Shown here piece by piece: positions 17,207 to 25,845 of a stretch of 64,000 bases of DNA. The notes under the pieces were generated by a model. The model made no database searches, was not told where the DNA came from, and worked only from the letters and a program-made list of their open reading frames with translations. Positions within the stretch are counted from its first letter, which is position 1; each line of letters starts with the position of its first letter. Position numbers and translations under genes: made by a program. Source of the stretch: Mesorhizobium_K sp040049215 (GTDB taxonomy: Bacteria; Pseudomonadota; Alphaproteobacteria; Rhizobiales; Rhizobiaceae); contig NZ_JBDZDN010000001.1 of assembly GCF_040049215.1 (NCBI RefSeq), positions 1,116,001 to 1,180,000 on the forward strand. Reading direction: 5' to 3'.

Positions 17207-18325
17207 ATGCGTGTCATCCTCGAACGGTCCAACCTCCTGAAGTCGCTGAACCACGTTCACCGCGTGGTCGAACGGCGCAACACGATCCCGATCCTGTCCA
17301 ACGTGCTGCTCAATGCGTCGGGCGCGATCCTGGAGATGAAGGCGACCGATCTCGACCTGGAGGTCACCGAGGCGACCCCGGCCAAGGTCGAGCGGGCAGG
17401 CGCCACCACGGTTCCCGCGCACCTGCTCTACGACATCGTGCGCAAGCTGCCGGAAGGGGCCGAGGTGATGCTTCGGACCGACGAGGACGGCAACGCCATG
17501 TCGGTGATCTCGGGACGTTCGAGCTTCCGGCTGCAGTGCCTGCCGCAGTCCGATTTCCCCGAGCTCTCGGCCGGCTCCTTCTCGCACATCTTCCGTATAG
17601 ATTCGTCGGCGCTCAAGGGGCTGATCGACAAGACGCAGTTCGCGATCTCGACCGAGGAGACGCGCTACTACCTCAACGGCATCTACTTCCACGCGATCGA
17701 GACCGGCGGCAAGCTCAAGCTGCGCTCCGTCGCGACCGACGGCCACCGCTTGGCGCGCGCCGAGATGGACGCGCCGGCAGGCTCCGAAGGCATGCCCGGC
17801 ATCATCATTCCGCGCAAGACGGTAAGCGAGTTGCAGAAGCTGGTCGACGTTCCTGACGTCGCGGTGACGACCGAGCTGTCTGACGCCAAGATCCGCTTCA
17901 CCATCGGCAGCGTGGTGCTGACATCGAAGCTGATCGACGGCACCTTCCCCGACTACCAGCGCGTTATCCCGACCGGCAACGACAAGGCGCTCGTCATCGA
18001 CCGCGCGACTTTCGCCGCCGCCGTCGACCGCGTCTCCACCATCTCTTCCGAACGCGGCCGCGCGGTGAAGCTGTCGATCTCGGACGGGCAGCTGACGCTC
18101 GCCGTCAACAACCCGGACTCCGGCAGCGCGACGGAGGAGCTTGCGGCGGACTATTCATCCGACCCGATCGAGATCGGCTTCAACGCACGCTATCTGCTCG
18201 ATGTAGCGGCGCAGCTTGGCGGCGGCGACGCGCGCTTCATGCTCGCCGACGCCGGCTCGCCGACGCTGATCCAGGATACCGCCGACGAGAACACGCTTTA
18301 CGTGCTCATGCCGATGCGGGTGTAA
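17207..18325 (+). CDS. dnaN: DNA polymerase III beta sliding clamp
   Basis: A 372-residue beta clamp beginning MRVILERSNLLKSLNHV. Three repeated clamp domains of about 120 residues are visible, with conserved TIPILSNVLL (about 29-38), FAISTEETRYYLNGI (about 144-158) and the C-terminal YVLMPMRV. It confers processivity on DNA polymerase III and binds many replication and repair proteins. It is followed 29 bases later by recF. Confidence 0.97.
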   Translation: MRVILERSNLLKSLNHVHRVVERRNTIPILSNVLLNASGAILEMKATDLDLEVTEATPAKVERAGATTVPAHLLYDIVRKLPEGAEVMLRTDEDGNAMSVISGRSSFRLQCLPQSDFPELSAGSFSHIFRIDSSALKGLIDKTQFAISTEETRYYLNGIYFHAIETGGKLKLRSVATDGHRLARAEMDAPAGSEGMPGIIIPRKTVSELQKLVDVPDVAVTTELSDAKIRFTIGSVVLTSKLIDGTFPDYQRVIPTGNDKALVIDRATFAAAVDRVSTISSERGRAVKLSISDGQLTLAVNNPDSGSATEELAADYSSDPIEIGFNARYLLDVAAQLGGGDARFMLADAGSPTLIQDTADENTLYVLMPMRV

Positions 18326-18354
18326 GCCGCCACGAACAAGGTCGATCCGCGAAA

Positions 18355-19518
18355 ATGACGCCGACGCCCAGAAACGACGGCGCCGGCTCGGTGTTCATAC
18401 GTAAGCTGACGCTTACGGATTTCCGTAACTACGCTGCACTTGCGCTCGACCTCGAGCCGGGCATGGTGGTGTTCAGCGGCGACAACGGCGCCGGAAAGAC
18501 CAATCTGCTGGAAGCGATCTCGCTGCTGACGCCCGGGCGGGGCCTGCGCCGCGCGCCCTACGGCGAAGTCGCGCGCGAGGGCGCCGCCGCCGGCTTCGCT
18601 GTCCATGCCCGGCTCGACGGCCCGCAGGGCGAGTTCGAGATCGGCACCGGGACGACGGGCCTCGACGCCAACGGCGAGGCGGGCAGGCGCGTGCGCATCA
18701 ACTCGACCCAGACTACCGCCGACGAGCTGCTCGAATGGCTGCGTGTGCTGTGGATCACGCCGGCGATGGACGCACTCTTCACCGGGCCGGCCGGCGACCG
18801 CCGCCGTTTCCTCGATCGGCTGGTGCTGGCCATCGACCCGGGCCACGGTCGCCGGGCGCAGGATTACGAGAAGGCGATGCGCGGCCGCAACCGGCTGCTC
18901 GCCGAAGGCTCGCGCGACCGGGCCTGGTTCGACGCGATCGAGATGCAGATGGTGGAGGCGGGCACCGCGATCGCGGCGGCCCGCGCCGAGATGGTGCGGC
19001 TGCTCGCCGCCATGATCGACAAGTTGCCCGAGAGCCCGTTTCCGCGCGCCGACCTCGCCCTGTCGGGATCGCTGGAGGCGATGGTCGGCCATGCGCCCGC
19101 CGTCGAGATCGAGGAAACCTTCCGGCTGGCGCTGGCCTCCGGCCGCGACCGCGACCGTGCGGCGGGGCGCACGCTCGACGGCCCGCACCGCTCGGACCTT
19201 CTCGTTCGCCATCGCCCCAAGGCGATGCCCGCCGAGCTGTGCTCGACCGGCGAGCAGAAGGCGCTGCTCGTCGGCATCGTGCTGTCGCATGCGCGGCTCT
19301 GCGGCGAGATGTCGGGCAGCGTGCCGATCTTGCTGCTCGACGAGATCGCCGCGCATCTCGATGCCGGCCGCCGCGCCGCGCTGTTCGCCATCCTCGACGA
19401 GCTCGGCTGCCAGACCTTCATGACCGGCACGGAGGCCGCTCTGTTTTCCAGCATCGAGGGCCGTGCGCGGTTCCTCACCGTCGACCACGGCACCGTTTCG
19501 CCCACGGCTGACCATTGA
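18355..19518 (+). CDS. recF: DNA replication and repair protein RecF
   Basis: A 387-residue SMC-like ATPase that loads RecA at gaps. Walker A GDNGAGKTNLLEA (about 42-54), the ABC signature region (LCSTGEQKALLVGI, about 298) and the Walker B LLLDEIAAHLDAGRR (about 325-339) are intact. The N-terminus of about 14 polar residues before VFIRKLTLTDFRNY may not be translated if a GTG at about 18391 is the start. The conserved order dnaA-dnaN-recF is kept, but gyrB does not follow. Confidence 0.95.
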   Translation: MTPTPRNDGAGSVFIRKLTLTDFRNYAALALDLEPGMVVFSGDNGAGKTNLLEAISLLTPGRGLRRAPYGEVAREGAAAGFAVHARLDGPQGEFEIGTGTTGLDANGEAGRRVRINSTQTTADELLEWLRVLWITPAMDALFTGPAGDRRRFLDRLVLAIDPGHGRRAQDYEKAMRGRNRLLAEGSRDRAWFDAIEMQMVEAGTAIAAARAEMVRLLAAMIDKLPESPFPRADLALSGSLEAMVGHAPAVEIEETFRLALASGRDRDRAAGRTLDGPHRSDLLVRHRPKAMPAELCSTGEQKALLVGIVLSHARLCGEMSGSVPILLLDEIAAHLDAGRRAALFAILDELGCQTFMTGTEAALFSSIEGRARFLTVDHGTVSPTADH

Positions 19519-19540
19519 CCAAGGGTTTGGGGGACCGGGC

Positions 19541-20149
19541 ATGGAATCCTATATCGGGGGGTTGGAAGCGAAGGCGGAGCAATGGTCCGGCCTTGGGGTG
19601 TGGCGTTACGCCGACGGAACCGCGCGAATAGGACACCTGCCGAAACGAGGTATCGAGGCCTATCTGCACTATTGGTACGGACCGCTGAGCGAAGCGGAGG
19701 TCGAGGAGTTGGAGCGGATTGCAATGCAGCCGATTCCGGAAAGCTTGAAACGCTTTTATCTTCATCACAATGGATGCAACCTCTTTGGAGGCAGCATCTT
19801 TGTGTTCGGCCTGAGGAAGAGTTACGATCGGGCGGATTTCGATGCCATGGCCTGCAATCCCTTCGACCTACGAATTCCTGCCATCACAAACAGGAAAAGG
19901 AGTCCGTCCGGACAGGGATTGTGCATTTGCACGTATCAGGACAAATCTCTTGTGTTCATAGAGCCGGACGAAACGATCGCTCGGACCCCGGACAACGACT
20001 CCCGCACCGTCTTGAATGAATGGGCCAGTTTCGAGGGTTGGATTACCTCGGAGTTTGAGCGCATAAGTCGGTACTTCGATCAGTCGGGCAACTGCACGGT
20101 TCCTCTATTGGAAACGGTGCCGCGGTCCCGAAGCGAGCGTTTGTCATGA
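19541..20149 (+). CDS. SMI1/KNR4 (SUKH) domain protein
   Basis: A 202-residue cytoplasmic protein without signal peptide. The central segment (about residues 55-95) has the SUKH pattern: IPESLKRFYLHHNGCNLFGG then IFVFGLRKSY, with the conserved Gly and a hydrophobic strand pair. SUKH proteins are mostly immunity proteins against polymorphic toxins, but no toxin gene is adjacent, so its role is unknown. Base composition is visibly lower in GC than its neighbours, which suggests acquisition. Its stop overlaps the start of the MoeB-like gene (ATGA at 20146-20149), so the insertion has become translationally linked to the operon. Confidence 0.7.
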   Translation: MESYIGGLEAKAEQWSGLGVWRYADGTARIGHLPKRGIEAYLHYWYGPLSEAEVEELERIAMQPIPESLKRFYLHHNGCNLFGGSIFVFGLRKSYDRADFDAMACNPFDLRIPAITNRKRSPSGQGLCICTYQDKSLVFIEPDETIARTPDNDSRTVLNEWASFEGWITSEFERISRYFDQSGNCTVPLLETVPRSRSERLS

Positions 20150-20907
20150 ATCAGATTGCCCCGCTTTCGCCAGAAGAACTCGAACGCTATGCGCGCCACA
20201 TCGTGCTGCCGGAGATCGGCGGCGCCGGCCAGCAGAAGCTCAAGCGCGCACGCGTGCTGGTCATCGGCGCCGGCGGGCTTGGCGCGCCGATGCTGCAATA
20301 TCTCGCGGCGGCGGGCGTCGGAACGCTCGGCATCGTCGACGACGACACGATCTCGCTCTCCAACTTGCAGCGGCAGGTCATCCACGACACCGCCTCGGTC
20401 GGCAAACCGAAGCTCGACAGCGCCCGGGCCGCCATCGAACGCATCAATCCGAATGTAAGCGTCGATTTACACAATACTCGCCTCGACGGGAGCAGTGCCG
20501 CTGCGCTTGTTGCGCAATATGACGTCGTCGCCGACGGCTCCGACAATTTCGAGACGCGCTATGCCGTCGCCGACGCCTGTGCTGTCGCCCGGCGCCCGCT
20601 GGTGCACGGCTCGGTCGGACGCTTCGACGGCCAGGTCACGGTGCTGAAGCCCTACGAAACCGGGCCGGATGGCAAGCCCCACCCGTCCTACCGCGATCTG
20701 TTTCCCGAGCCGCCGCCCGCCGGGCTGGTACCATCCTGCGCCGAAGCCGGCGTGCTCGGCGCGCTGACGGGTGTTCTGGGCACGTTGCAGGCGCTGGAAG
20801 TGATCAAGCTGATAACAGGCATCGGCGAGCCGCTCATTGGACGGCTGCTGCTCTACGATGCGCTCGCCGCCCGCTTCGACACGATCCGCTACAAGGCCCG
20901 GACGTGA
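20146..20907 (+). CDS. MoeB/ThiF/HesA-family adenylyltransferase
   Basis: A 253-residue E1-like enzyme that adenylates the C-terminal Gly-Gly of sulfur-carrier proteins (MoaD or ThiS type). The nucleotide-binding GAGGLGAP (about 42-49), the LSNLQRQ segment with catalytic Arg/Gln, DGSDNFETRY (about 129-138) and the SCAEAGVLGAL loop are present. The two CxxC pairs that bind zinc in E. coli MoeB are absent (SYRDLFPEPP where CYRCLFPEPP is expected). It overlaps both neighbours by 4 bases. Whether it serves molybdopterin, thiamine or another sulfur carrier is open; moeB is the best guess. Confidence 0.85.
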   Translation: MNQIAPLSPEELERYARHIVLPEIGGAGQQKLKRARVLVIGAGGLGAPMLQYLAAAGVGTLGIVDDDTISLSNLQRQVIHDTASVGKPKLDSARAAIERINPNVSVDLHNTRLDGSSAAALVAQYDVVADGSDNFETRYAVADACAVARRPLVHGSVGRFDGQVTVLKPYETGPDGKPHPSYRDLFPEPPPAGLVPSCAEAGVLGALTGVLGTLQALEVIKLITGIGEPLIGRLLLYDALAARFDTIRYKART

Positions 20908-22160
20908 GCCTGACACTCACCGCCGAAGAACGCTCCATTGCCGCGGGCGATCATGGCGAGGGCGCTGCGATGACCATGCGCATCATCGCCGAGAGCGCAC
21001 GCCTGCTCGGCGCGCCGCGCCTCCTGCCAATAGCCTCCGCCCACATCGACGGGGCACTCTATCATGGCGATTCCGGCACGCTCTTCGCCGAGAGGCTGGT
21101 CGAGGGCGGCGCGCGCGTTGCCGTGCGCTCGACGCTCAATGTCGGCGCGCTCGACCTGATGGGCTGCTCGCGAGTCCGGCTGGAGAAACCGGCGCGCGGC
21201 ATGGCGCGGCGGATGATGGAGGCCTACAGAAAACTCGGCTGCGAGCAGAGCTGGACCTGCGCGCCCTACCAGGCCGGGCACCGGCCGGCTTTCGGCACGG
21301 ATGTCGCCTGGGGCGAGTCCAACGCGGTCGTCTTCTGCAACTCCGTGCTTGGCGCACGCACCAACCGCTACGGCGATTTTCTCGACATCGCCTGCGCGAT
21401 TTCCGGCCGCGCGCCGGACTACGGCCTGCACCGACAGGAGAATCGCCGCGCCACGCTCGTCTTCGATGTCTCGGCCCTCCCGGCAGCTTTCCTGGCCTCG
21501 GAAATCGCCTGGCCGGTGTTGGGCAGCCTTTACGGCCGCGAGGTGGGCAACGCGGTCGGTGTCGTCACTGGTATTGAAAAGCACCCCGGCGAGGATGCGC
21601 TCAAGGCATTCGGCGCGGCAGCCGCCTCGTCCGGCGCGGTCGGGCTGTTCCACATCGCCGGCGTCACGCCGGAAGCGCCGAGCCTAGCCACAGCGCTCGG
21701 CGATCAGGAGCCGGACACAAAGATCCGCGTGACGCGGGACATGATAGCGAATGCACACGCCGCGCTTTCGACCGCCGTCTCATCCGACAGGATCGACGCG
21801 GTTGCGATCGGCAGTCCGCATCTCTCGCTCGCCGAATTCATCGAACTGGAGCGGCTCATCGCCGGGCGGAAGCTGCGCGTGCCCATCTATGCCTGCACCG
21901 GCCGCCATGCGCTCGCCGAACTCGACCGCGACGGCAGCCGCAAGGCGCTGGAGGCGTCAGGCGTCGTCGTCGTCGCCGACACCTGCGTCGTCGTCACGCC
22001 GATCCTGCCGGATCGGCCAGGCGCGGTTTTGATGACGAACTCGGGCAAGTTCGCGCACTACGCGCCAGGCAACACCGGGTACGCGGTGCTCTACGCTTCG
22101 CTTGCAGATTGCGTGCAAAGCGCCGTCGTCGGTAAGCCTGTCTTTACGGAGCTGACATGA
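20904..22160 (+). CDS. Aconitase X, large (catalytic) subunit; probable cis-3-hydroxy-L-proline dehydratase
   Basis: A 418-residue aconitase X catalytic subunit (formerly DUF521). Conserved elements include ASAHIDGALYHGDSG (about 44-58), TCAPYQ (about 117), FCNSVLGARTNRYGD (about 149-163), the SPHLSLAEF segment (about 295-303) and the C-terminal TNSGKFAHYAPG (about 378-389); the Cys residues in these motifs are candidate iron-sulfur ligands. In bacteria the two-subunit type is known to dehydrate cis-3-hydroxy-L-proline. The start overlaps the MoeB-like gene and the stop overlaps the small subunit gene, each by 4 bases. Confidence 0.85.
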   Translation: MSLTLTAEERSIAAGDHGEGAAMTMRIIAESARLLGAPRLLPIASAHIDGALYHGDSGTLFAERLVEGGARVAVRSTLNVGALDLMGCSRVRLEKPARGMARRMMEAYRKLGCEQSWTCAPYQAGHRPAFGTDVAWGESNAVVFCNSVLGARTNRYGDFLDIACAISGRAPDYGLHRQENRRATLVFDVSALPAAFLASEIAWPVLGSLYGREVGNAVGVVTGIEKHPGEDALKAFGAAAASSGAVGLFHIAGVTPEAPSLATALGDQEPDTKIRVTRDMIANAHAALSTAVSSDRIDAVAIGSPHLSLAEFIELERLIAGRKLRVPIYACTGRHALAELDRDGSRKALEASGVVVVADTCVVVTPILPDRPGAVLMTNSGKFAHYAPGNTGYAVLYASLADCVQSAVVGKPVFTELT

Positions 22161-22600
22161 GCAGCAACGCTTCCGCCACGCTCGACGCCGTGCAGGCTGA
22201 AGTGCTGGTCGCCGGCGACGCCGGTGCCGGCGCCGCACTCGTGCTCTCCGCACCGATCAGCTTCTGGGGCGGCGTCGATCCGAGGACGGGAACTATCGCC
22301 GATGTGCGCCATCCCGAGCATGGTCAATCGATCGCAGGACGCGTCCTCTTCCTGCCCGGAACGATAGGATCGTCCTCGGCATCGGCCGTGCTGATGGAAC
22401 TTGTCCACAACGGCCACGCACCGGCAGCGCTCGTGCTGCACGAACCAGACGCCATCCTGCTGCTTGGCCTCATCGTCGCCAGGGAGATGGGTTGGCCGAC
22501 GCCGGTCGCGGTCAAGCTCGACAGAAGCCGTTTTGCAGGCTTCGCCGGCGCGGCCCTGTCCGTTTCCGCCGGCGGCCTGCTGGGAATCCACCCCGGCTGA
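22157..22600 (+). CDS. Aconitase X, small (swivel domain) subunit
   Basis: A 147-residue DUF126-type protein: VLSAPISFWGGVDPRTGTIAD (about 30-50) and FLPGTIGSSSASAVLMEL (about 70-87) are the family hallmarks. It forms the swivel domain of aconitase X and contributes a conserved Ser to the active site (in the GSSSAS segment). It is translationally coupled to the large subunit (ATGA at 22157-22160) and ends ten bases before a convergent phosphodiesterase gene. Confidence 0.87.
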   Translation: MSSNASATLDAVQAEVLVAGDAGAGAALVLSAPISFWGGVDPRTGTIADVRHPEHGQSIAGRVLFLPGTIGSSSASAVLMELVHNGHAPAALVLHEPDAILLLGLIVAREMGWPTPVAVKLDRSRFAGFAGAALSVSAGGLLGIHPG

Positions 22601-22609
22601 GTTTCGCAG

Positions 22610-23608
22610 TCAGAAGCGCCAGGCCGTTCCCTGTTCCGGGATAATGTAGCGGACGCCGAGCGTGTTCCCCGCTTCCAGCTCGGCCAAGATCCGGTCCTGC
22701 GGCAGCTGGCCCTTCTTCAACGAATATTTGACGTGGCTGATCACCACCGGCAGGCCCTCAAGGGAGCCCGCGCCGGCAGCCGTTTCGAGGCCTGCAAGCG
22801 ACTTCCGCAGCCAGGCCGGCGTCAGGTGGCCGAAGAGTTGCTTGTCCAGCTGTGCGTTGTCGTAGGAGGCCTCGATTACGATGGCCTTCAGCCGCTTCTC
22901 TTTCACCAGCCCGGCAACCGCCGTCCAGACGTCGCCGATCGCGGTCGACTTCTCGACCTCGTCCGGCCCGGTGTCGCCGAAGCAGAGCAGAGCGTCCTCG
23001 CCGCTCTCGATCAGGAACGCAGTGGATTCGACCCCGCCATGGGCGAGCGGATAGGCGGTGACATGCATCGCGGTTCCGGTCAGTTCGCGCCGCTCGCCCG
23101 GGACCAGCGCCGTCATGTCGTACTTCCTCAGCCTCGGTTCTTCACCGCCGGTGCCGAAATTCGGCCAGGCGTCCCAATTGAAGTAACTGGTCTGGATATC
23201 CTCCAGCACCGACGGCAGGCCGTAGACCGGCTTCTTGGAATCGTCCGGCGACGCGATGACCAGGCCGGCGATGTGGTCGAGATGCGCGTGGCTGATGAGA
23301 TAGCCCTTGATCTGCTCGGTCAGCACATAGCCAGCGCGCATATAGGGCGAATCGGCGGGCACTTCGACCGCGTCGAACACGCCCTTCCCGTCGGCGACAC
23401 GCAGGCCGTTGACCAGCGAGCCGGCGTCGCAGGTCACCGCGCGGCCATCGCCCGCCGGCGAGATCATGAAGGCGCTGAGATTGCCGTCCTCGATGCCGCC
23501 GCGCGCGCCGAGCACGACGACGTCGAAGCCCGCACCGGCATTGGCGAATGAGGTCATCGCCACTACGGCCAGCGCGGCTGCCGTGAATGCGCCTGACATC
23601 GATTTCAT
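22610..23608 (-). CDS. Class II 3',5'-cyclic-nucleotide phosphodiesterase, exported
   Basis: A 332-residue metallo-beta-lactamase-fold enzyme. A signal peptide (about 1-24, ending ANA-GAG) predicts a periplasmic location. The class II signature is complete: SHAHLDHIAGLVIASP (about 105-120), with further metal ligands in LAHGGVESTAF and CFGDTG. It should hydrolyse cAMP and/or cGMP outside the cytoplasm, like Vibrio fischeri CpdP. It lies alone between the aconitase X operon (convergent) and a dehydrogenase gene on the same strand. A class III cyclase lies 22 kb away in this window, with no evident link. Confidence 0.88.
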   Translation of the reverse strand: MKSMSGAFTAAALAVVAMTSFANAGAGFDVVVLGARGGIEDGNLSAFMISPAGDGRAVTCDAGSLVNGLRVADGKGVFDAVEVPADSPYMRAGYVLTEQIKGYLISHAHLDHIAGLVIASPDDSKKPVYGLPSVLEDIQTSYFNWDAWPNFGTGGEEPRLRKYDMTALVPGERRELTGTAMHVTAYPLAHGGVESTAFLIESGEDALLCFGDTGPDEVEKSTAIGDVWTAVAGLVKEKRLKAIVIEASYDNAQLDKQLFGHLTPAWLRKSLAGLETAAGAGSLEGLPVVISHVKYSLKKGQLPQDRILAELEAGNTLGVRYIIPEQGTAWRF

Positions 23609-23687
23609 GCCGCTAGCTCCTCCGCCGATGCGGCGCCATGCTAACGACGTGCGTTGGCGCTGACATGCTGGCCGCGGCTTCGAAACG

Positions 23688-24689
23688 TCACACCCGCGTC
23701 GGCAGCACGCGATCCGGCGGGCGGTGGCCGTCCTGGTGGGCGCGGATGTTGATGATCACCTTCTCGCCCATGTCGATGCGGCTCTCGATCGTCGCCGATC
23801 CCATATGCGGCAAAAGCACGACCTTGCCCTTGGCCGCGAGCTTGAGCAGCTTGGGGTTGATCGCCGGCTCGTGTTCGAACACATCGAGGCCCGCGCCGGC
23901 GATCTTGCCGTCCTGGATGAGCTTGATCAGCGCGTCCTCGTCGATGATGTCGCCGCGCGCGGTGTTGACGATGTAGGCGGAGGGCTGCAGCAGCGCCAGC
24001 CGCCGGCCCGATAGCAGATGGAAGGTCGCCGGCGTCGAGGGACAGTTGACCGAGATGATGTCCATGCGGGCGAGCATCTGGTCGAGGCTTTCCCAGTAGG
24101 TTGCCTCCAGTTCGTCCTCGACCGCGGGCATCACGCGCTTGCGGTTGTGGTAGTGGATCGACAGGCCGAAGGCCTTGGCGCGGCGCGCCACCGCCGTGCC
24201 GATGCGGCCCATGCCGACGATGCCGAGCCGTTTGCCCCCGATGCGCCGGCCAAGCATCCAGGTCGGCGACCAGCCGGCCCATTTGCCGTTGGCCACGAGC
24301 ATGGCCGCACCCTCGATCAGACGGCGCGGCACGGTGAGAATGAGGCCCATCGTCATGTCGGCCGTGTCTTCGGTCAGCACATTGGGCGTATTGGTGACGG
24401 CGATGCCCTTCTTCCCGGCCGCCACGATATCGATATGGTCGACGCCGTTGCCGAAATTGGCGATCAGCTTGAGGTTCTGGCCGGCGCCGGCAATCAGCGA
24501 GTCGTCGATCCGGTCGGTGATGGTCGGCACCAGCACGTCGGCTTCCTGCATCGCCGCCGCGAGCTCGTCGCGCGACATCGGCTTGTCGTCGATGTTCAGC
24601 CGCGCGTCGAACAGCTCGCGCATGCGGGTTTCGACGGGATCGGGCAATTTGCGCGTGATGACGACGAGAGGCTTTTTCTTGCCGGCCAT
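23688..24689 (-). CDS. D-isomer-specific 2-hydroxyacid dehydrogenase (glyoxylate/hydroxypyruvate reductase type)
   Basis: A 333-residue dehydrogenase. The NAD(P)-binding motif GIVGMGRIGTAVARRAKAFG (about 158-177), the substrate-side FGNGVDHID (about 81-89), catalytic Arg in NTARGDIIDE, Glu in FEHEP and His in LLPHMGSAT are all present. GyaR-like enzymes reduce glyoxylate or hydroxypyruvate to glycolate or D-glycerate. The ATG at 24687-24689, preceded by GAGGGA, gives the family's usual length; longer in-frame starts upstream add a low-complexity region unlike the family. Confidence 0.92.
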   Translation of the reverse strand: MAGKKKPLVVITRKLPDPVETRMRELFDARLNIDDKPMSRDELAAAMQEADVLVPTITDRIDDSLIAGAGQNLKLIANFGNGVDHIDIVAAGKKGIAVTNTPNVLTEDTADMTMGLILTVPRRLIEGAAMLVANGKWAGWSPTWMLGRRIGGKRLGIVGMGRIGTAVARRAKAFGLSIHYHNRKRVMPAVEDELEATYWESLDQMLARMDIISVNCPSTPATFHLLSGRRLALLQPSAYIVNTARGDIIDEDALIKLIQDGKIAGAGLDVFEHEPAINPKLLKLAAKGKVVLLPHMGSATIESRIDMGEKVIINIRAHQDGHRPPDRVLPTRV

Positions 24690-24819
24690 TCTTCCCTCAG
24701 AGTCGGGGCCCCAGATTACAGGTCTCAGATCCGTTCCCGCTTCAGACCTCTTTAACCAAGACAGGCGAAAGTGGAAACAGGCCCCGGCACGGCTGCCTGT
24801 GTAACAAGCGCTGCCGCCG

Positions 24820-25455
24820 ATGACAAAGAAAAAGGCGTCCCGCACGGTGCCTGCGCGGGCGCGGAGCTGCAAAGGAACGAAGGTGTTTCGGTTTTCGTCT
24901 CTTGGCCCGGCCGTCGGCGCCGCATTGGCCGGTCTTGCCCTGCTCTCCCCGATTCTTGCCGCCGCCGATGCCTCTGCCGCGCCGGCCGAACAAGGCGCGC
25001 AGGATATGCGGCGAGGCCCGAGCGGCCTGCCGCTGCCGCGTTTCGTCAGCCTCAAGTCCGGCCGCGTCAACTCGCGCATCGGCCCCGGCGTCAACTACGC
25101 CGTCGACTGGCTCTATCTGAAGCCCGGTCTGCCGATGGAGATCATCCAGGAATACGACAACTGGCGGCGCGTGCGCGACCCCGACGGCGCCGAAGGCTGG
25201 GTCAACCAGTCGCTGCTGTCAGGCCGCCGCACCGCGATCGCCGCGCCCTGGCAGAAGGGCAAGGACGCGAGGATCAACCTGCTCGCCGATCCCGATGCCA
25301 ATTCACGGACGCTGGCCGTCATCGAGCCGGGCGTCGTCGGCACCATCCGCAGTTGCAACGGACAATGGTGCGAGATGACCTTCGACGGCCACACCGGCTG
25401 GATCAGCCAGTCACTGGTCTGGGGCGCCTATCCCGGCGAACTCGTGAAGGACTGA
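24820..25455 (+). CDS. Exported SH3-domain protein (DUF1058/COG3807 type)
   Basis: A 211-residue protein with a basic N-terminus, a hydrophobic export segment (about 29-48, ending near AAADASAAPA), then two bacterial SH3-like repeats: FVSLKSGRVNSRIGPGVNYAVDW (split over 75-97) with WRRVRDPDGAEGWVNQSLLSG, and INLLADPDANSRTLAVIEPG with WCEMTFDGHTGWISQSLVWG. Such proteins are common in Rhizobiales and probably bind the cell wall. The upstream neighbour is divergent, so the gene has its own promoter in the 130-base gap. Confidence 0.85.
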   Translation: MTKKKASRTVPARARSCKGTKVFRFSSLGPAVGAALAGLALLSPILAAADASAAPAEQGAQDMRRGPSGLPLPRFVSLKSGRVNSRIGPGVNYAVDWLYLKPGLPMEIIQEYDNWRRVRDPDGAEGWVNQSLLSGRRTAIAAPWQKGKDARINLLADPDANSRTLAVIEPGVVGTIRSCNGQWCEMTFDGHTGWISQSLVWGAYPGELVKD

Positions 25456-25458
25456 CTC

Positions 25459-25836
25459 TTATCGGCCCTTGCCGATCCGGCCGAGATGCGTGTCGGAAAA
25501 TCCAGTCGGCAGCTTCAGCCCGTAGCCAAGCGCGCGGTCCATCGCGATGTGTGCGATCCAGATGGCCGCCACCTGGATGGCAATCGGATTGTCCGCCCAG
25601 AAGCCGACGAACAACAGGATCACCGGCCAGACGAGTATGTGAAAGGCATTGTAGAGGATCGCGCCCGCCGCCGGTCCGGCAAGATAACCCAGCATCGCAA
25701 GATCGGGCGCCAGAATGAGCAGCACGAAGAGCTGCCAGGATCCGTCGGCAAGCACATATGCTGCGACCGCGGCAGCGAGCACGGCTGCCCATTCCAGCCG
25801 AAACAGCAGATCGACAGTTCGAAAAGAGGGTGTCAC
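25459..25836 (-). CDS. DUF4260-family membrane protein
   Basis: A 125-residue integral membrane protein with about four hydrophobic segments (residues 14-30, 33-50, 56-78 and 84-97) and the conserved C-terminal motif AHIAMDRALGYGLKLPTGFSD followed by HLG, which marks the DUF4260 family. Function is unknown. It converges on the SH3 protein gene (3-base gap) and follows irr by 9 bases on the same strand, so it may be cotranscribed with irr. Confidence 0.8.
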   Translation of the reverse strand: MTPSFRTVDLLFRLEWAAVLAAAVAAYVLADGSWQLFVLLILAPDLAMLGYLAGPAAGAILYNAFHILVWPVILLFVGFWADNPIAIQVAAIWIAHIAMDRALGYGLKLPTGFSDTHLGRIGKGR

Positions 25837-25845
25837 GCCGGTGGA

